Assembly (NCBI GenBank): GCA_018062785.1
Contig: JAGORO010000009.1
Span: 1-38,266, forward strand
Direction of reading: 5' to 3'
Source: Candidatus Saccharimonadota bacterium
GTDB taxonomy: Bacteria; Patescibacteriota; Saccharimonadia; Saccharimonadales; UBA4665
Length of the DNA: 38,266 nucleotides
Of the stretch, positions 7,560-14,217 are shown piece after piece (position 1 is the stretch's first letter; each line of letters starts with the position of its first letter). The position numbers were made by a program, and so were the translations under genes. The notes beneath the pieces are model-generated. The model worked only from the letters and a program-made list of their open reading frames with translations. It did not search any database and was not told the origin of the DNA.

Positions 7560-8678
7560 TTATTTAGCTTGGAAGTAAGTTTTAGCTTCGTTCCAGACGC
7601 TCGGATCTTTGAGAACTTGCTTGCGGTAGTACCAATACTCGGCACCCCATAGGTCGATGTGCCGGATACCAGTTTGCTCGGCAAATTTGGTGGTGCTACG
7701 AAAACGCGCTGCATCGAAGGATTTATTTTGCTCGGCAAGGCTGGTCTCGGTGATGTTTTTGCCATTTGGCGGCCAAGGCTCGGTTTGTAGCTCGTGAATA
7801 ACACTTTCTTGCCCAGCAATAATTTTTTGCGCGCCGGCCAAAAATGCATAATGCCAGCTCGGGAACGGGTAGGTAAAGTAGCGTTTTGTTATGCTCGTAT
7901 CCCACACGCGGCGATAGAGTGATATACCGCTTATGTCTCCACGTGGCTGCCGTATGGCAAACCCAGCATAATTGTTGCTCCGACTGATAATGACTGGGTG
8001 GTCTGGATCGAGCTTGCGTACAAGTGCGAGCTCGTCGGCAAGTCGCCCGCGGTCGAAATTGTAGCACTGTCCAAAACGGTTAAAGAACTCGTTTTCGAGC
8101 TGGTAGCTTTCGAGCGCTGGAGAATGTTTGTAGCGCTTAATCGTTGCCGTCATGTAGCGCTCAAGCGCGGGCTGCCAGTTCTGACTGGGTTGTGCAGTGT
8201 TATAAAAAGATGGTGCATGGCACTCTGGCCAGCGTGGTTGTCGCAGACCAATCGCTAGGCTAACTTTGCTGCCCGACTCCTCTGCGCGCTTAAATTGCCA
8301 ATCTAGCTCCGAAAAATCATAGATACCCGGCTCTGGTTCGCCCTTATCCCAGTAGCTCACCAACCGAAACTGTCGCACGCCAAGGTCGTCGATGATCGCA
8401 TCGAGGGTTTCGCGGGGATCAAGCCCAAACGATTCTGCGTAATATGGAATAAAAGTTACCCCTGTTTTATAGGGCTTCCCAGACTGAGTTTGCTGATACC
8501 AGCGGGCAATTCCATAAGATATTCCAGCAAATAAGCAGCACAAAGCAAGCAGTACCATGGCTACCCTGCCCCATCTATGGCTCCAGACTTTATGTAGCCG
8601 CACGGTGAGTATTTGAAGGGTCTTGTTCTGGTGGTTCGCGGGCGCATCTTTCGTTACGCGTACTTTTGGCTTTGCCAT
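7560..8678 (-). CDS. Membrane-anchored clan-A-like glycoside hydrolase
   Basis: A 372-aa paralogue of the 6397-7320 protein. Residues 1-38 are basic and cytosolic, a hydrophobic segment at about 39-57 (VAMVLLALCCLFAGISYGI) is a signal anchor, and the catalytic TIM-barrel domain from about 70 to the end would face outside. Likely acid/base is E197 in YQLENE and likely nucleophile is E296 in VIHELQTEPW. ATG 8678 is chosen over the longer frame because TATAAT sits exactly 6 nt upstream. Its promoter overlaps that of the divergent glycosyltransferase. It probably acts on cell-surface or host glycans, but the substrate is unknown. Confidence 0.83.
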   Translation of the reverse strand: MAKPKVRVTKDAPANHQNKTLQILTVRLHKVWSHRWGRVAMVLLALCCLFAGISYGIARWYQQTQSGKPYKTGVTFIPYYAESFGLDPRETLDAIIDDLGVRQFRLVSYWDKGEPEPGIYDFSELDWQFKRAEESGSKVSLAIGLRQPRWPECHAPSFYNTAQPSQNWQPALERYMTATIKRYKHSPALESYQLENEFFNRFGQCYNFDRGRLADELALVRKLDPDHPVIISRSNNYAGFAIRQPRGDISGISLYRRVWDTSITKRYFTYPFPSWHYAFLAGAQKIIAGQESVIHELQTEPWPPNGKNITETSLAEQNKSFDAARFRSTTKFAEQTGIRHIDLWGAEYWYYRKQVLKDPSVWNEAKTYFQAK

Positions 8679-8692
8679 GCTACCATTATACC
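8679..8692. promoter_or_regulatory. Overlapping divergent promoters
   Basis: The 14 bp between the start codons of the glycosidase (minus, ATG 8678) and glycosyltransferase (plus, GTG 8693) hold a -10 box for each: TATAAT on minus (8685-8690) and TACCAT on plus (8681-8686, extended by an upstream TGC). Each lies 6 nt from its start codon, and the boxes share two base pairs, so the two promoters should exclude each other. Confidence 0.55.
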
Positions 8693-9559
8693 GTGAAGCA
8701 AACACAAAAAATCAGCATCGTTATACCCTGCTATAACGAGGAACGGTACATTGCCAAGTGTCTACAGGCGATTATGGCGCAAACGGTCAAGCCTTTCGAG
8801 GTACTCGTTGTCGACAACAACTGTCGGGACAAAACCGTTGAAATCGCCTCGAATTTCCCAAGTGTAAAAGTGGTGCATGAGCCGCGTCAGGGGTTGTTTT
8901 TCTCTAGGGAGAGAGGTATGAATGCAGCCAAGGGCGACATATTGTGCCGTATAGATGCCGACACGATTCTAGATATGCACTGGGTAGAAAATGTGCTCAA
9001 GATCTTTGGTGATACTCGTGTCCAGGCTGCGACAGGCCCAATGGGGTACCATGACTTTATATTTCCAGAAGTGTCTCGTGCTATCGAACACTGCTTTTTG
9101 CTGGGTGCGCGGGCGCTTGGTTACAAATTTGTGTTTGGCTGCAATATGGCGATTCGTCGAGCTGCATGGCAATCCATCATGGATGAACTATGCGACGATA
9201 CAAATATTTTTGAGGATATTGATATTGCAATGCACCTCAGGCAACATGGTCTGCAAATCATGTACGATCGGCGGCTGGCGGCCATGGTATCCATTCGTCG
9301 AGCCGAAGACAACCCCATCGATTTTTGCCGCTATATCGGTGGGCATAGCTATACGGCCGACAAACACAATACACCACTGCCGCCTGCGCGGTATGCAGAA
9401 GCTTCGTTTTTGCTCGGATACGGTATCTCCAAGCCGTTACTCATGTGCTATGACACGCACGAACGACGATTTACGCGGCGCAAACTGTTAGGGCAAGTAA
9501 TTAGCGCTCGACGCGACAACCCGATGTCGCCTGCCGCAACGCCAGATAAACCGGAATAG
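8693..9559 (+). CDS. Family 2 glycosyltransferase
   Basis: A 288-aa GT-A fold enzyme. ISIVIPCYNEERYIAKCLQAIMAQT opens the nucleotide-sugar domain, EVLVVDNNCRDKT follows, and RIDAD (86-90) supplies the DxD motif that holds metal and UDP. FEDIDIAMHLRQHG is the usual ED catalytic-base region. No transmembrane segment is evident, so it is probably cytosolic or peripheral. The likely role is building surface polysaccharide or glycolipid. GTG 8693 is chosen because the -10 box TACCAT (with TGC upstream) lies 6 nt before it and the IVIPCYNE strand begins right after. The first nine codons of the longer frame would lie upstream of this promoter. Confidence 0.9.
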   Translation: MKQTQKISIVIPCYNEERYIAKCLQAIMAQTVKPFEVLVVDNNCRDKTVEIASNFPSVKVVHEPRQGLFFSRERGMNAAKGDILCRIDADTILDMHWVENVLKIFGDTRVQAATGPMGYHDFIFPEVSRAIEHCFLLGARALGYKFVFGCNMAIRRAAWQSIMDELCDDTNIFEDIDIAMHLRQHGLQIMYDRRLAAMVSIRRAEDNPIDFCRYIGGHSYTADKHNTPLPPARYAEASFLLGYGISKPLLMCYDTHERRFTRRKLLGQVISARRDNPMSPAATPDKPE

Positions 9560-9565
9560 AGTACA

Positions 9566-10153
9566 CTATTGCCCAGATATGGGTGGACTATGCCACTGGC
9601 CGGTTACTGGGTCTTGGGTGGCGGCACACACGCCCCATAGGCCGCGTTTAGCGACTTGGGCGTCCTTCATGGCACGGGCATACTTTTGACTGTTGGCGAA
9701 TGGAAATGCATAGGCAAACGCGTAGCCTTTGCTCACTAGCTCGTAGCCAAGGTCGGTGCTGCCATCGACCATTACATAGCGTAACAAGCGGTCGTACCGA
9801 TCGCGATTGGTGGTTAAGCGGTCGGCTTTTAGACGGATTTTACCTTGGCCGATACGCTGTCTGGTATAAGCGGAAGCCTCTGATCCGTAGCACTGCACTG
9901 GAGTGTTTTCTTTGTGGGTCTCGGGCGTGTCAACACCGATGAATCTGACCGTTTCGATAGTGCCACCCATGTCGACGGTGACGGTGTCGCCGTCACGGAA
10001 GTCATGCACTTGGTACGAGCCGGGCTGCGAGTCGGTAAGCCACCGTGTGCTAATAGTCTTGTTTGGCGTAAATTTTAAAAACACTATGCCGGCAAAGACT
10101 AGCAGAGTACAGGTAATAAACAGCCAACGGTACCGATGTGTTTTTTGTTCCAT
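9566..10153 (-). CDS. Membrane-anchored thermonuclease (SNase family)
   Basis: A 195-aa protein with a short basic N-terminus, one hydrophobic anchor (about 10-27) and a staphylococcal-nuclease domain. Active-site features are RDGDTVTV (D54/D56), VRFIGVDTPE with R70, D75 and E78, and DRYDRLLRYV with R122. These match the Ca2+-binding Asp/Glu and the two catalytic Arg of the family. It should cleave DNA or RNA outside the membrane, useful to an epibiont that scavenges nucleotides. The start follows TATACT by 6 nt (leaderless). It is convergent with the glycosyltransferase, 6 nt apart. Confidence 0.93.
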   Translation of the reverse strand: MEQKTHRYRWLFITCTLLVFAGIVFLKFTPNKTISTRWLTDSQPGSYQVHDFRDGDTVTVDMGGTIETVRFIGVDTPETHKENTPVQCYGSEASAYTRQRIGQGKIRLKADRLTTNRDRYDRLLRYVMVDGSTDLGYELVSKGYAFAYAFPFANSQKYARAMKDAQVAKRGLWGVCAATQDPVTGQWHSPPISGQ

Positions 10154-10159
10154 AGCAGC

Positions 10160-10165
10160 AGTATA
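10160..10165 (-). promoter_or_regulatory. -10 box of the thermonuclease gene
   Basis: TATACT on the minus strand, 6 nt (GCTGCT) before the ATG at 10153. Confidence 0.5.
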
Positions 10166-10177
10166 CAGGGATCATGG

Positions 10178-10606
10178 CTAAAGCGGATGTTGTGCCAAGA
10201 GATCATCCCGTGTTTCTGCTAAAAAGCTCCTAAGGTCGAGATTGACAATACCACTCTTACCGTTTTCGGCGGTAAACAACCATGCATGGCAATCAGTAGC
10301 TTCGGGGTCTCTGCCGCGCCACTCTTTGATAGAGATGGCTTCTGCCTTGCCTGTGCCATCCTCAAGTCTGATGACTAAGCCGCCTAAACTGACCAAAGTA
10401 GCGTTGATTTCGTTGGTCGCTTCGTCGTTTACAGACTGAATGTTTGGCAGCGGTCTTGCGAGTGGGTACGCAAAGGCCACGGCTTGCGTGAGGTATGTAT
10501 CGTGGGTCTCTATAAAGCTGAGTAGTTCGAGGGCCAGCGGGATTTTTTCGGGCTTAATATGGCCGTTCATCTTGTTTAAATAGCTGCGTGGCGTTGGTCG
10601 ACGCAT
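10178..10606 (-). CDS. Hypothetical 142-aa protein
   Basis: No family recognised. The protein is soluble with mixed helix and strand character. It starts with a basic stretch (MRRPTPRSYLNKMNG), then a helix (KIPLALELLSFIETHDTYLTQAVAFAYPLA), and ends with acidic strands (SLGGLVIRLEDGTGKAEAISIKEW, GKSGIVNLDLRSFL). The ATG sits in a TAATG arrangement inside copy A of a 36-bp repeat whose other copy ends the adenosyltransferase gene. The ancestral layout was therefore probably direct stop/start coupling between the two genes. AAAGGGG, 9-10 nt upstream and inside the repeat, may serve as ribosome binding site. Confidence 0.7.
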   Translation of the reverse strand: MRRPTPRSYLNKMNGHIKPEKIPLALELLSFIETHDTYLTQAVAFAYPLARPLPNIQSVNDEATNEINATLVSLGGLVIRLEDGTGKAEAISIKEWRGRDPEATDCHAWLFTAENGKSGIVNLDLRSFLAETRDDLLAQHPL

Positions 10607-10631
10607 TAGTAATCAACCCCTTTGTTCGCAA
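10596..10631. repeat. 36-bp direct repeat, copy A
   Basis: Perfect 36-bp copy of 10757-10792. It contains the start codon of the 142-aa gene and a duplicated version of the last codons (ANKGVDY plus stop) of the adenosyltransferase gene. Confidence 0.95.
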
Positions 10632-10756
10632 GGAGAGGCTTGCCCCTCCGGTATGATTTTGAACTGAATTCAAAATACATACCTCCTCCCCCGCCTCGCT
10701 TTGCTCGCGCTCGGCTGTCGCCTCGTAACGCAAGCATCGTCGTGATGGAACACCTC
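10632..10756. other. 125-bp insertion between direct repeats
   Basis: Unique DNA separating the 36-bp repeats at the junction of two co-directional genes. It holds an imperfect palindrome (about 10650-10682, arms GTATG-ATTTTGAA and TTCAAAAT-CATAC with one bulged A), a GAGG/CCTC hairpin next to copy A, and a GC-rich stretch with CCTCGCT/GCTCGC runs. No protein domain is encoded. It looks like a small non-autonomous insertion or a duplication-linked rearrangement. Confidence 0.6.
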
Positions 10757-10792
10757 GGTCGACGCATTAGTAATCAACCCCTTTGTTCGCAA
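10757..10792. repeat. 36-bp direct repeat, copy B
   Basis: Perfect 36-bp match to 10596-10631, offset by 161 bp. It includes the true 3' end of the adenosyltransferase gene (ANKGVDY, TAA) and a leftover ATG overlapping that stop. Confidence 0.95.
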
Positions 10793-11336
10793 TAAATCCA
10801 TCATCGAAATGGTGCTTGAGTTTGCTCATGTTAGTGGCGATCTCTACGGAGCCTAGGAGACCCTCTGGAAAATCACGCCCCGTTAGGCAGAGGCTCGTAT
10901 TGGGGGCGCGTTCTGTGATGATTTTTTCTAAATCAGCGTACGAAAGTAGCCCATCATGGACGGCATTATTTATCTCGTCACAGATAACGAGGTTAAAATC
11001 ACCAGAGGTAGCAGCCGTTAATGCGGTGGAAAATGTCTCTTGGGCAGCTTGTTTGTGCTGTTCTTCGCTAACTTCGGCTTCGCTCAGTTCGCCGGCGTCA
11101 TAAAAGCCTTTACCGCCCTTGTAAAAGAACAAATCATCGCCGTATACGGGAGCAATGTCGCGAATGAACGTGTGCTCTCCGACGCCCCAGTGCTTGATGA
11201 ATTGTATGTATGCCACCTTCCAGCCATTGCCGAGAGCGCGCACAAGCATACCGAGTGAAGCTGATGTCTTCCCCTTGCCCTCGCCGGTGTAGACTACCAC
11301 AACCGATTCTTTCGTCTTAAAGTCTTCAAATGCCAT
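10767..11336 (-). CDS. Cob(I)alamin adenosyltransferase (CobA/CobO/BtuR type)
   Basis: A 189-aa P-loop protein that transfers the adenosyl group of ATP to cob(I)alamin or corrinoid precursors. GEGKGKTSASLGMLVRALG (18-36) is the diagnostic modified Walker A, VAYIQFIKHWGVGEH carries the usual corrinoid-side segment, LVICDEINNAV is the Walker-B-like strand, and LCLTGRDFPEGLL matches the late family motif. Length is normal. ATG 11336 follows TATACT by 7 nt (leaderless). No other cobalamin gene is in the window, so salvage of a scavenged corrinoid is more likely than synthesis. The stop lies in the 36-bp repeat. Confidence 0.92.
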   Translation of the reverse strand: MAFEDFKTKESVVVVYTGEGKGKTSASLGMLVRALGNGWKVAYIQFIKHWGVGEHTFIRDIAPVYGDDLFFYKGGKGFYDAGELSEAEVSEEQHKQAAQETFSTALTAATSGDFNLVICDEINNAVHDGLLSYADLEKIITERAPNTSLCLTGRDFPEGLLGSVEIATNMSKLKHHFDDGFIANKGVDY

Positions 11337-11343
11337 AATCGTC

Positions 11344-11349
11344 AGTATA
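11344..11349 (-). promoter_or_regulatory. -10 box of the adenosyltransferase gene
   Basis: TATACT on the minus strand, 7 nt before the ATG at 11336. Confidence 0.5.
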
Positions 11350-11401
11350 AGGTGTTTTTAGTATTCCTCAAATTTGTTTGCTACCATTCCACTAGAGGCC
11401 G

Positions 11402-11890
11402 TTAGGCTACGGAAGCGGGTGAGTTCTGCCCCTTCACAAACCCAGCCACAAGGTTGATGTACATACTGAAGCGCTGCAGACGTATTTCGTCCCTCAGTGG
11501 AACGGCGTGTTTGTTCGTTCGGAGCTCGCTCTTCATAGCCCCGCGCTTGACGAGTGTGGGTTTTGCGTTTTGATGCCGGACGAGTAGGTTGGTCATTTGC
11601 CGACTGCTTAGAATGCGTTCCTCTGTTTGTTGATCGAACTCGGATGTTTTGTCGAGTCGATTCCCAAAGTAGCCTCTTAGTAAGTCATAAGCACTCACAT
11701 CAGAGCCTTCGTTTGGGGCATAGCCTTCTTCTGGTGAAAGTTCTACGGAGCCACTCATGACTTGCTTGCGGAGTTCTCGGATTGCCTTTTGGTATTCTGG
11801 CGGTCTGGCAAAAACAGATTCATTAAGCGCAGTAACGGAACGGGCTTCTGCCGCTCCAGTGTCCTGCGGTAGAAGTTGTGGTTTGTGCAT
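11402..11890 (-). CDS. Hypothetical 162-aa protein (paralogue of the next gene)
   Basis: An unknown soluble protein, mostly helical and charged. Its middle (LLRGYFGNRLDKTSEFDQQTEERILSSRQMTNLLVRHQ) and end (RLQRFSMYINLVAGFV) line up in order with LHGLFLGEHDRHMTYDTQTKTAINSDVKMLARQLF and RVTEVSIFIRRTLRHLL of the 11968-12477 product, so the two look like diverged duplicates. Start support is good: GGAGG lies 7 nt before the ATG, and a TACAAT -10 box at 11908-11913 predicts a leader of about 11 nt that includes it. The hydrophobic C-terminal stretch is too short to call a membrane segment. Confidence 0.72.
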   Translation of the reverse strand: MHKPQLLPQDTGAAEARSVTALNESVFARPPEYQKAIRELRKQVMSGSVELSPEEGYAPNEGSDVSAYDLLRGYFGNRLDKTSEFDQQTEERILSSRQMTNLLVRHQNAKPTLVKRGAMKSELRTNKHAVPLRDEIRLQRFSMYINLVAGFVKGQNSPASVA

Positions 11891-11907
11891 GCATCATCCT
11901 CCGTTAG

Positions 11908-11913
11908 ATTGTA
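11908..11913 (-). promoter_or_regulatory. -10 box of the 162-aa gene
   Basis: TACAAT on the minus strand, predicting a start near 11901 and a short leader that carries GGAGG. It contrasts with the leaderless genes nearby. Confidence 0.45.
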
Positions 11914-11967
11914 CTCATATAGTACGGAGGCTTTGGCTGTTTGTGCTGTAGTAATGCTTACAGTTTG

Positions 11968-12477
11968 CTAAAAGGTATCATGCCGAGAAGACAGCAGGTG
12001 TCGAAGTGTGCGGCGTATAAAAATACTCACCTCAGTCACACGAAGCATTTCATTTTTGGGGCCACCATACTCTGTAGATGCCACGGCTAGCATCGTGGAG
12101 TTGGCCTCTGGCTTAGGAACCAAAGATGGATCTTGGAGCTCGAATAATTGTCGAGCCAACATCTTTACGTCGCTATTAATCGCTGTTTTGGTTTGGGTAT
12201 CGTAGGTCATATGACGGTCGTGTTCACCTAGGAACAAGCCATGGAGGTGCCGGTAGGCTTCTGGTGTATCTCTCATGCGGGATTCGGGGATTGGCAGTTT
12301 TAGGCCTTGATGGTATGTCTTGCTCGCCACATGAGTTCCTAGGGCCATTGCAGCTCGAGAGTATTCACGCGGTTCATTCCTAACGCTATCGACAAAACCT
12401 TCTATGTACTCGCGGTTTTGTGAGCTGGCATCTGGGCCTGGATAGGCCTCTGGCAAGTAGGGATGTAGTTGTGTCAT
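11968..12477 (-). CDS. Hypothetical 169-aa protein (paralogue of the previous gene)
   Basis: Function unknown. The N-terminus is Pro/Tyr-rich (LHPYLPEAYPGPDASS). The rest is helical and charged, with LHGLFLGEHDRHMTYDTQTKTAINSDVKMLARQLFEL as the part shared with the neighbour. AAGGAAGG upstream of the ATG gives a Shine-Dalgarno. A 14-bp terminator hairpin stands between this gene and the glutaredoxin gene upstream, so it is probably transcribed on its own. No catalytic motif can be seen. Tandem duplication and conservation of the middle block suggest a lineage-specific family. Confidence 0.7.
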   Translation of the reverse strand: MTQLHPYLPEAYPGPDASSQNREYIEGFVDSVRNEPREYSRAAMALGTHVASKTYHQGLKLPIPESRMRDTPEAYRHLHGLFLGEHDRHMTYDTQTKTAINSDVKMLARQLFELQDPSLVPKPEANSTMLAVASTEYGGPKNEMLRVTEVSIFIRRTLRHLLSSRHDTF

Positions 12478-12505
12478 AGTGGCACCTTCCTTTCATCATA
12501 TAAGC

Positions 12506-12541
12506 AAAACAATGAGTATACCACGCCATACTCATTGTTTT
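12506..12541 (-). terminator. Terminator after the glutaredoxin gene
   Basis: Perfect 14-bp stem (12506-12519 with 12528-12541), 8-nt loop, and T-runs on both sides. It lies 31 nt past the glutaredoxin stop and is the strongest terminator in the window. Confidence 0.85.
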
Positions 12542-12572
12542 TTGTCATAGACCTCAGAAAACAGCCGCGTAC

Positions 12573-12824
12573 TTAGAAATTGCTAATACCGAGTGCTTCA
12601 TTGATCTTCATGCGATCAAAGCCGACGATGATTTTGCCGTCGATATCGACAACTGGAATTCCCATTTGGCCGGACTTCTTGACAGCCTCTTCGGCAAAGG
12701 AAGGGTCAGAATCAATGTCTTTATCGGTAAAGGCAACGCCCTTCTCTTCTAAATACTTCTTGACCGCGTGGCAGTAGCCGCACCAAGTTGCAGTGTAGAC
12801 GGTGATTGATTTTGTGTCGCTCAT
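12573..12824 (-). CDS. Glutaredoxin-like thiol oxidoreductase
   Basis: An 83-aa thioredoxin-fold protein with the CGYC active site (C15-C18), the cis-Pro motif GIPVVDIDGKIIVGFD and normal glutaredoxin length. It should reduce disulfides or act as a NrdH/Grx-type electron donor. MSDTK (12824) is chosen over a 15-residue-longer frame because TATACT/TATAGT boxes lie inside that extension and GGAGGG is upstream of 12824, although its 13-nt spacing is long. The gene is divergent from the ATP synthase operon. Confidence 0.92.
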   Translation of the reverse strand: MSDTKSITVYTATWCGYCHAVKKYLEEKGVAFTDKDIDSDPSFAEEAVKKSGQMGIPVVDIDGKIIVGFDRMKINEALGISNF

Positions 12825-12902
12825 ATCGCTTAGATACCCTCCAAATTTACTATACATAGTATAGCACATGTAGTCGTGAGTGTAAAAGATGCTTTCGCTG
12901 TG

Positions 12903-12931
12903 TTTACACTCGAGATCTAACCTGTTACAAT
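12903..12931 (+). promoter_or_regulatory. ATP synthase operon promoter
   Basis: TTTACA (12903-12908), exactly 17 nt, then TACAAT (12926-12931) with an upstream TG extension. It is the best sigma-70-like promoter in the window. It ends 10 nt before the first operon start codon, so the leader would be only a few nucleotides. Confidence 0.75.
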
Positions 12932-12941
12932 CACTTCAGGA

Positions 12942-13205
12942 ATGAGGAAATCTCCTTCAGATACACCGACGCATACCGATGCGCCTAAGGACAGTGTGAC
13001 TGTGCTTGCCGTGTTGTCTGATATGGCAGATACGACTTGGCGCGTATTTGTCCCCACACTCAGCTTGTTGCTCGTCGGGCGATACCTCGATGTGCGACTC
13101 GGCACCAAGCCCTGGCTGATGCTCGTTGGGACGGCGCTCGGAGCCGTACTAGCCTGGAGACTCATCGTGCGTCAACTAAGTAAGGATTCAAAAACCATCG
13201 TATGA
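12942..13205 (+). CDS. AtpZ/AtpI-like small membrane protein
   Basis: An 87-aa protein with a polar N-terminus (1-22) and two hydrophobic helices (about 32-48 and 55-76) joined by GRYLDVRLGTKP, the hairpin layout of AtpZ/AtpI proteins that open F-type ATPase operons. Family members assist c-ring assembly or divalent cation transport. It is first in the operon, directly after the strong promoter. Its stop overlaps the atpB start (ATGA). No Shine-Dalgarno fits in the very short leader. Confidence 0.82.
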   Translation: MRKSPSDTPTHTDAPKDSVTVLAVLSDMADTTWRVFVPTLSLLLVGRYLDVRLGTKPWLMLVGTALGAVLAWRLIVRQLSKDSKTIV

Positions 13206-14026
13206 CTATGACCTTTCCGACCCAAGTTGCTATGGAGAAGCTGCATGTCAGCCTGCCAACTGCACCAATTTTTCATATCGGTCCAATGCCGGTTACCAAT
13301 GCGATGCTACTCGGTGGCTTCGGTGTAGTCGTGATGCTACTGACCTTCGGGTATGTCATTCGCAAGGTGAAACGCGGTGAATACAACCGTTTTGTTGGCC
13401 TAATACAGTGGATGTTCGAGGGCTTTTACAATACCTGCTACGATATTATCCCCGACCGCAAGGTAGCTCGGAGTATTGCGCCACTCGCCTTGTCGATTTT
13501 CTTCACAGTCCTGTTTACCTACTGGGTGAGTGTATTGCCCGGCGTCGGCGAAAGCGTAAAATGGGGCGATGCGCCCCTGTTTCGCGGACTTCCGACCGAC
13601 CTAAACTTTACCTCCGCAATTGCCATTATCACAATGGTGGCTGCACAGTTTTATGCCATCAAGGTGCACGGCACCTTTGGTAATCTCAGTCGCTACCTCA
13701 AGAACCCATTCAAGGATCCACTCGGCGCATTCGAGGGTTTCTTAGAGATTATCGGCGAGTTTTCGCGACTGGTTGCCCTCAGTTTCCGACTTTTTGGTAA
13801 TGCCTTTGCTGGTGAAGTGCTGCTTATGATTGTGGCGGTGACGAGCGGCTACCTAGCGGGCTTGAGCCTGCCATTTTTCTTCGCGTTCGAGCTGTTTATT
13901 GGCTTTATTCAGGCGTACGTATTCTACATGCTGACGCTTATTTTTGCTTCGCTGGCGGTGATGAGCCACGGCGACCACGATTCCGCTGATCATTCCACTT
14001 CTGTAGCTACCGTAGCCAAAGAATGA
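13202..14026 (+). CDS. atpB: F1Fo ATP synthase subunit a
   Basis: A 274-aa integral membrane stator subunit that forms the proton half-channels against the c-ring. The conserved helix ALSFRLFGNAFAGEVLL carries the essential Arg. Several transmembrane helices are evident, including the N-terminal AMLLGGFGVVVMLLTFGYVI and the C-terminal AFELFIGFIQAYVFYMLTLIFASLAV, which is the usual ending. It is translationally coupled to the previous gene. The C-terminus is a short His/Asp-rich tail (HGDHDSADHSTS). A 191-nt structured gap separates it from atpE. Confidence 0.97.
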   Translation: MTMTFPTQVAMEKLHVSLPTAPIFHIGPMPVTNAMLLGGFGVVVMLLTFGYVIRKVKRGEYNRFVGLIQWMFEGFYNTCYDIIPDRKVARSIAPLALSIFFTVLFTYWVSVLPGVGESVKWGDAPLFRGLPTDLNFTSAIAIITMVAAQFYAIKVHGTFGNLSRYLKNPFKDPLGAFEGFLEIIGEFSRLVALSFRLFGNAFAGEVLLMIVAVTSGYLAGLSLPFFFAFELFIGFIQAYVFYMLTLIFASLAVMSHGDHDSADHSTSVATVAKE

Positions 14027-14217
14027 AATGATAAGATATAGTTAACAATTAAATAATTAATCGTTGTGAGTACGGGCTGCTAGCTTGAGTGCAGTCTAGG
14101 ATAAAACGAGATAATTAAGCCAAGCCGTACGATGGTACGGTGAGGTGAAAATTTGAACGTTTTGCCTAGAATGCGCCAAACTAGAAGACCGCCAACGTAA
14201 AAGGAGAACTACACAAT
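14027..14217 (+). other. Structured atpB-atpE intergenic region
   Basis: No gene is seen in these 191 nt, which is long for this operon. It holds an AACAATTAA/TTAATCGTT hairpin and three related blocks: GTACGG (14070-14075), CCGTAC (14125-14130) and GTACGG (14135-14140). The middle block can pair with either outer one. AAGGAG (14201-14206) is the atpE ribosome binding site. It may control the high atpE expression that c-ring stoichiometry requires, or be an RNA-processing site. Confidence 0.5.

Noticed and set aside
10606-10680. 24-codon frame inside the insertion with GGAGGAGGT before its ATG
   Set aside because: Its end is only the duplicated tail of the adenosyltransferase gene, and the Shine-Dalgarno abuts the ATG too closely. 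More likely a by-product of the insertion.
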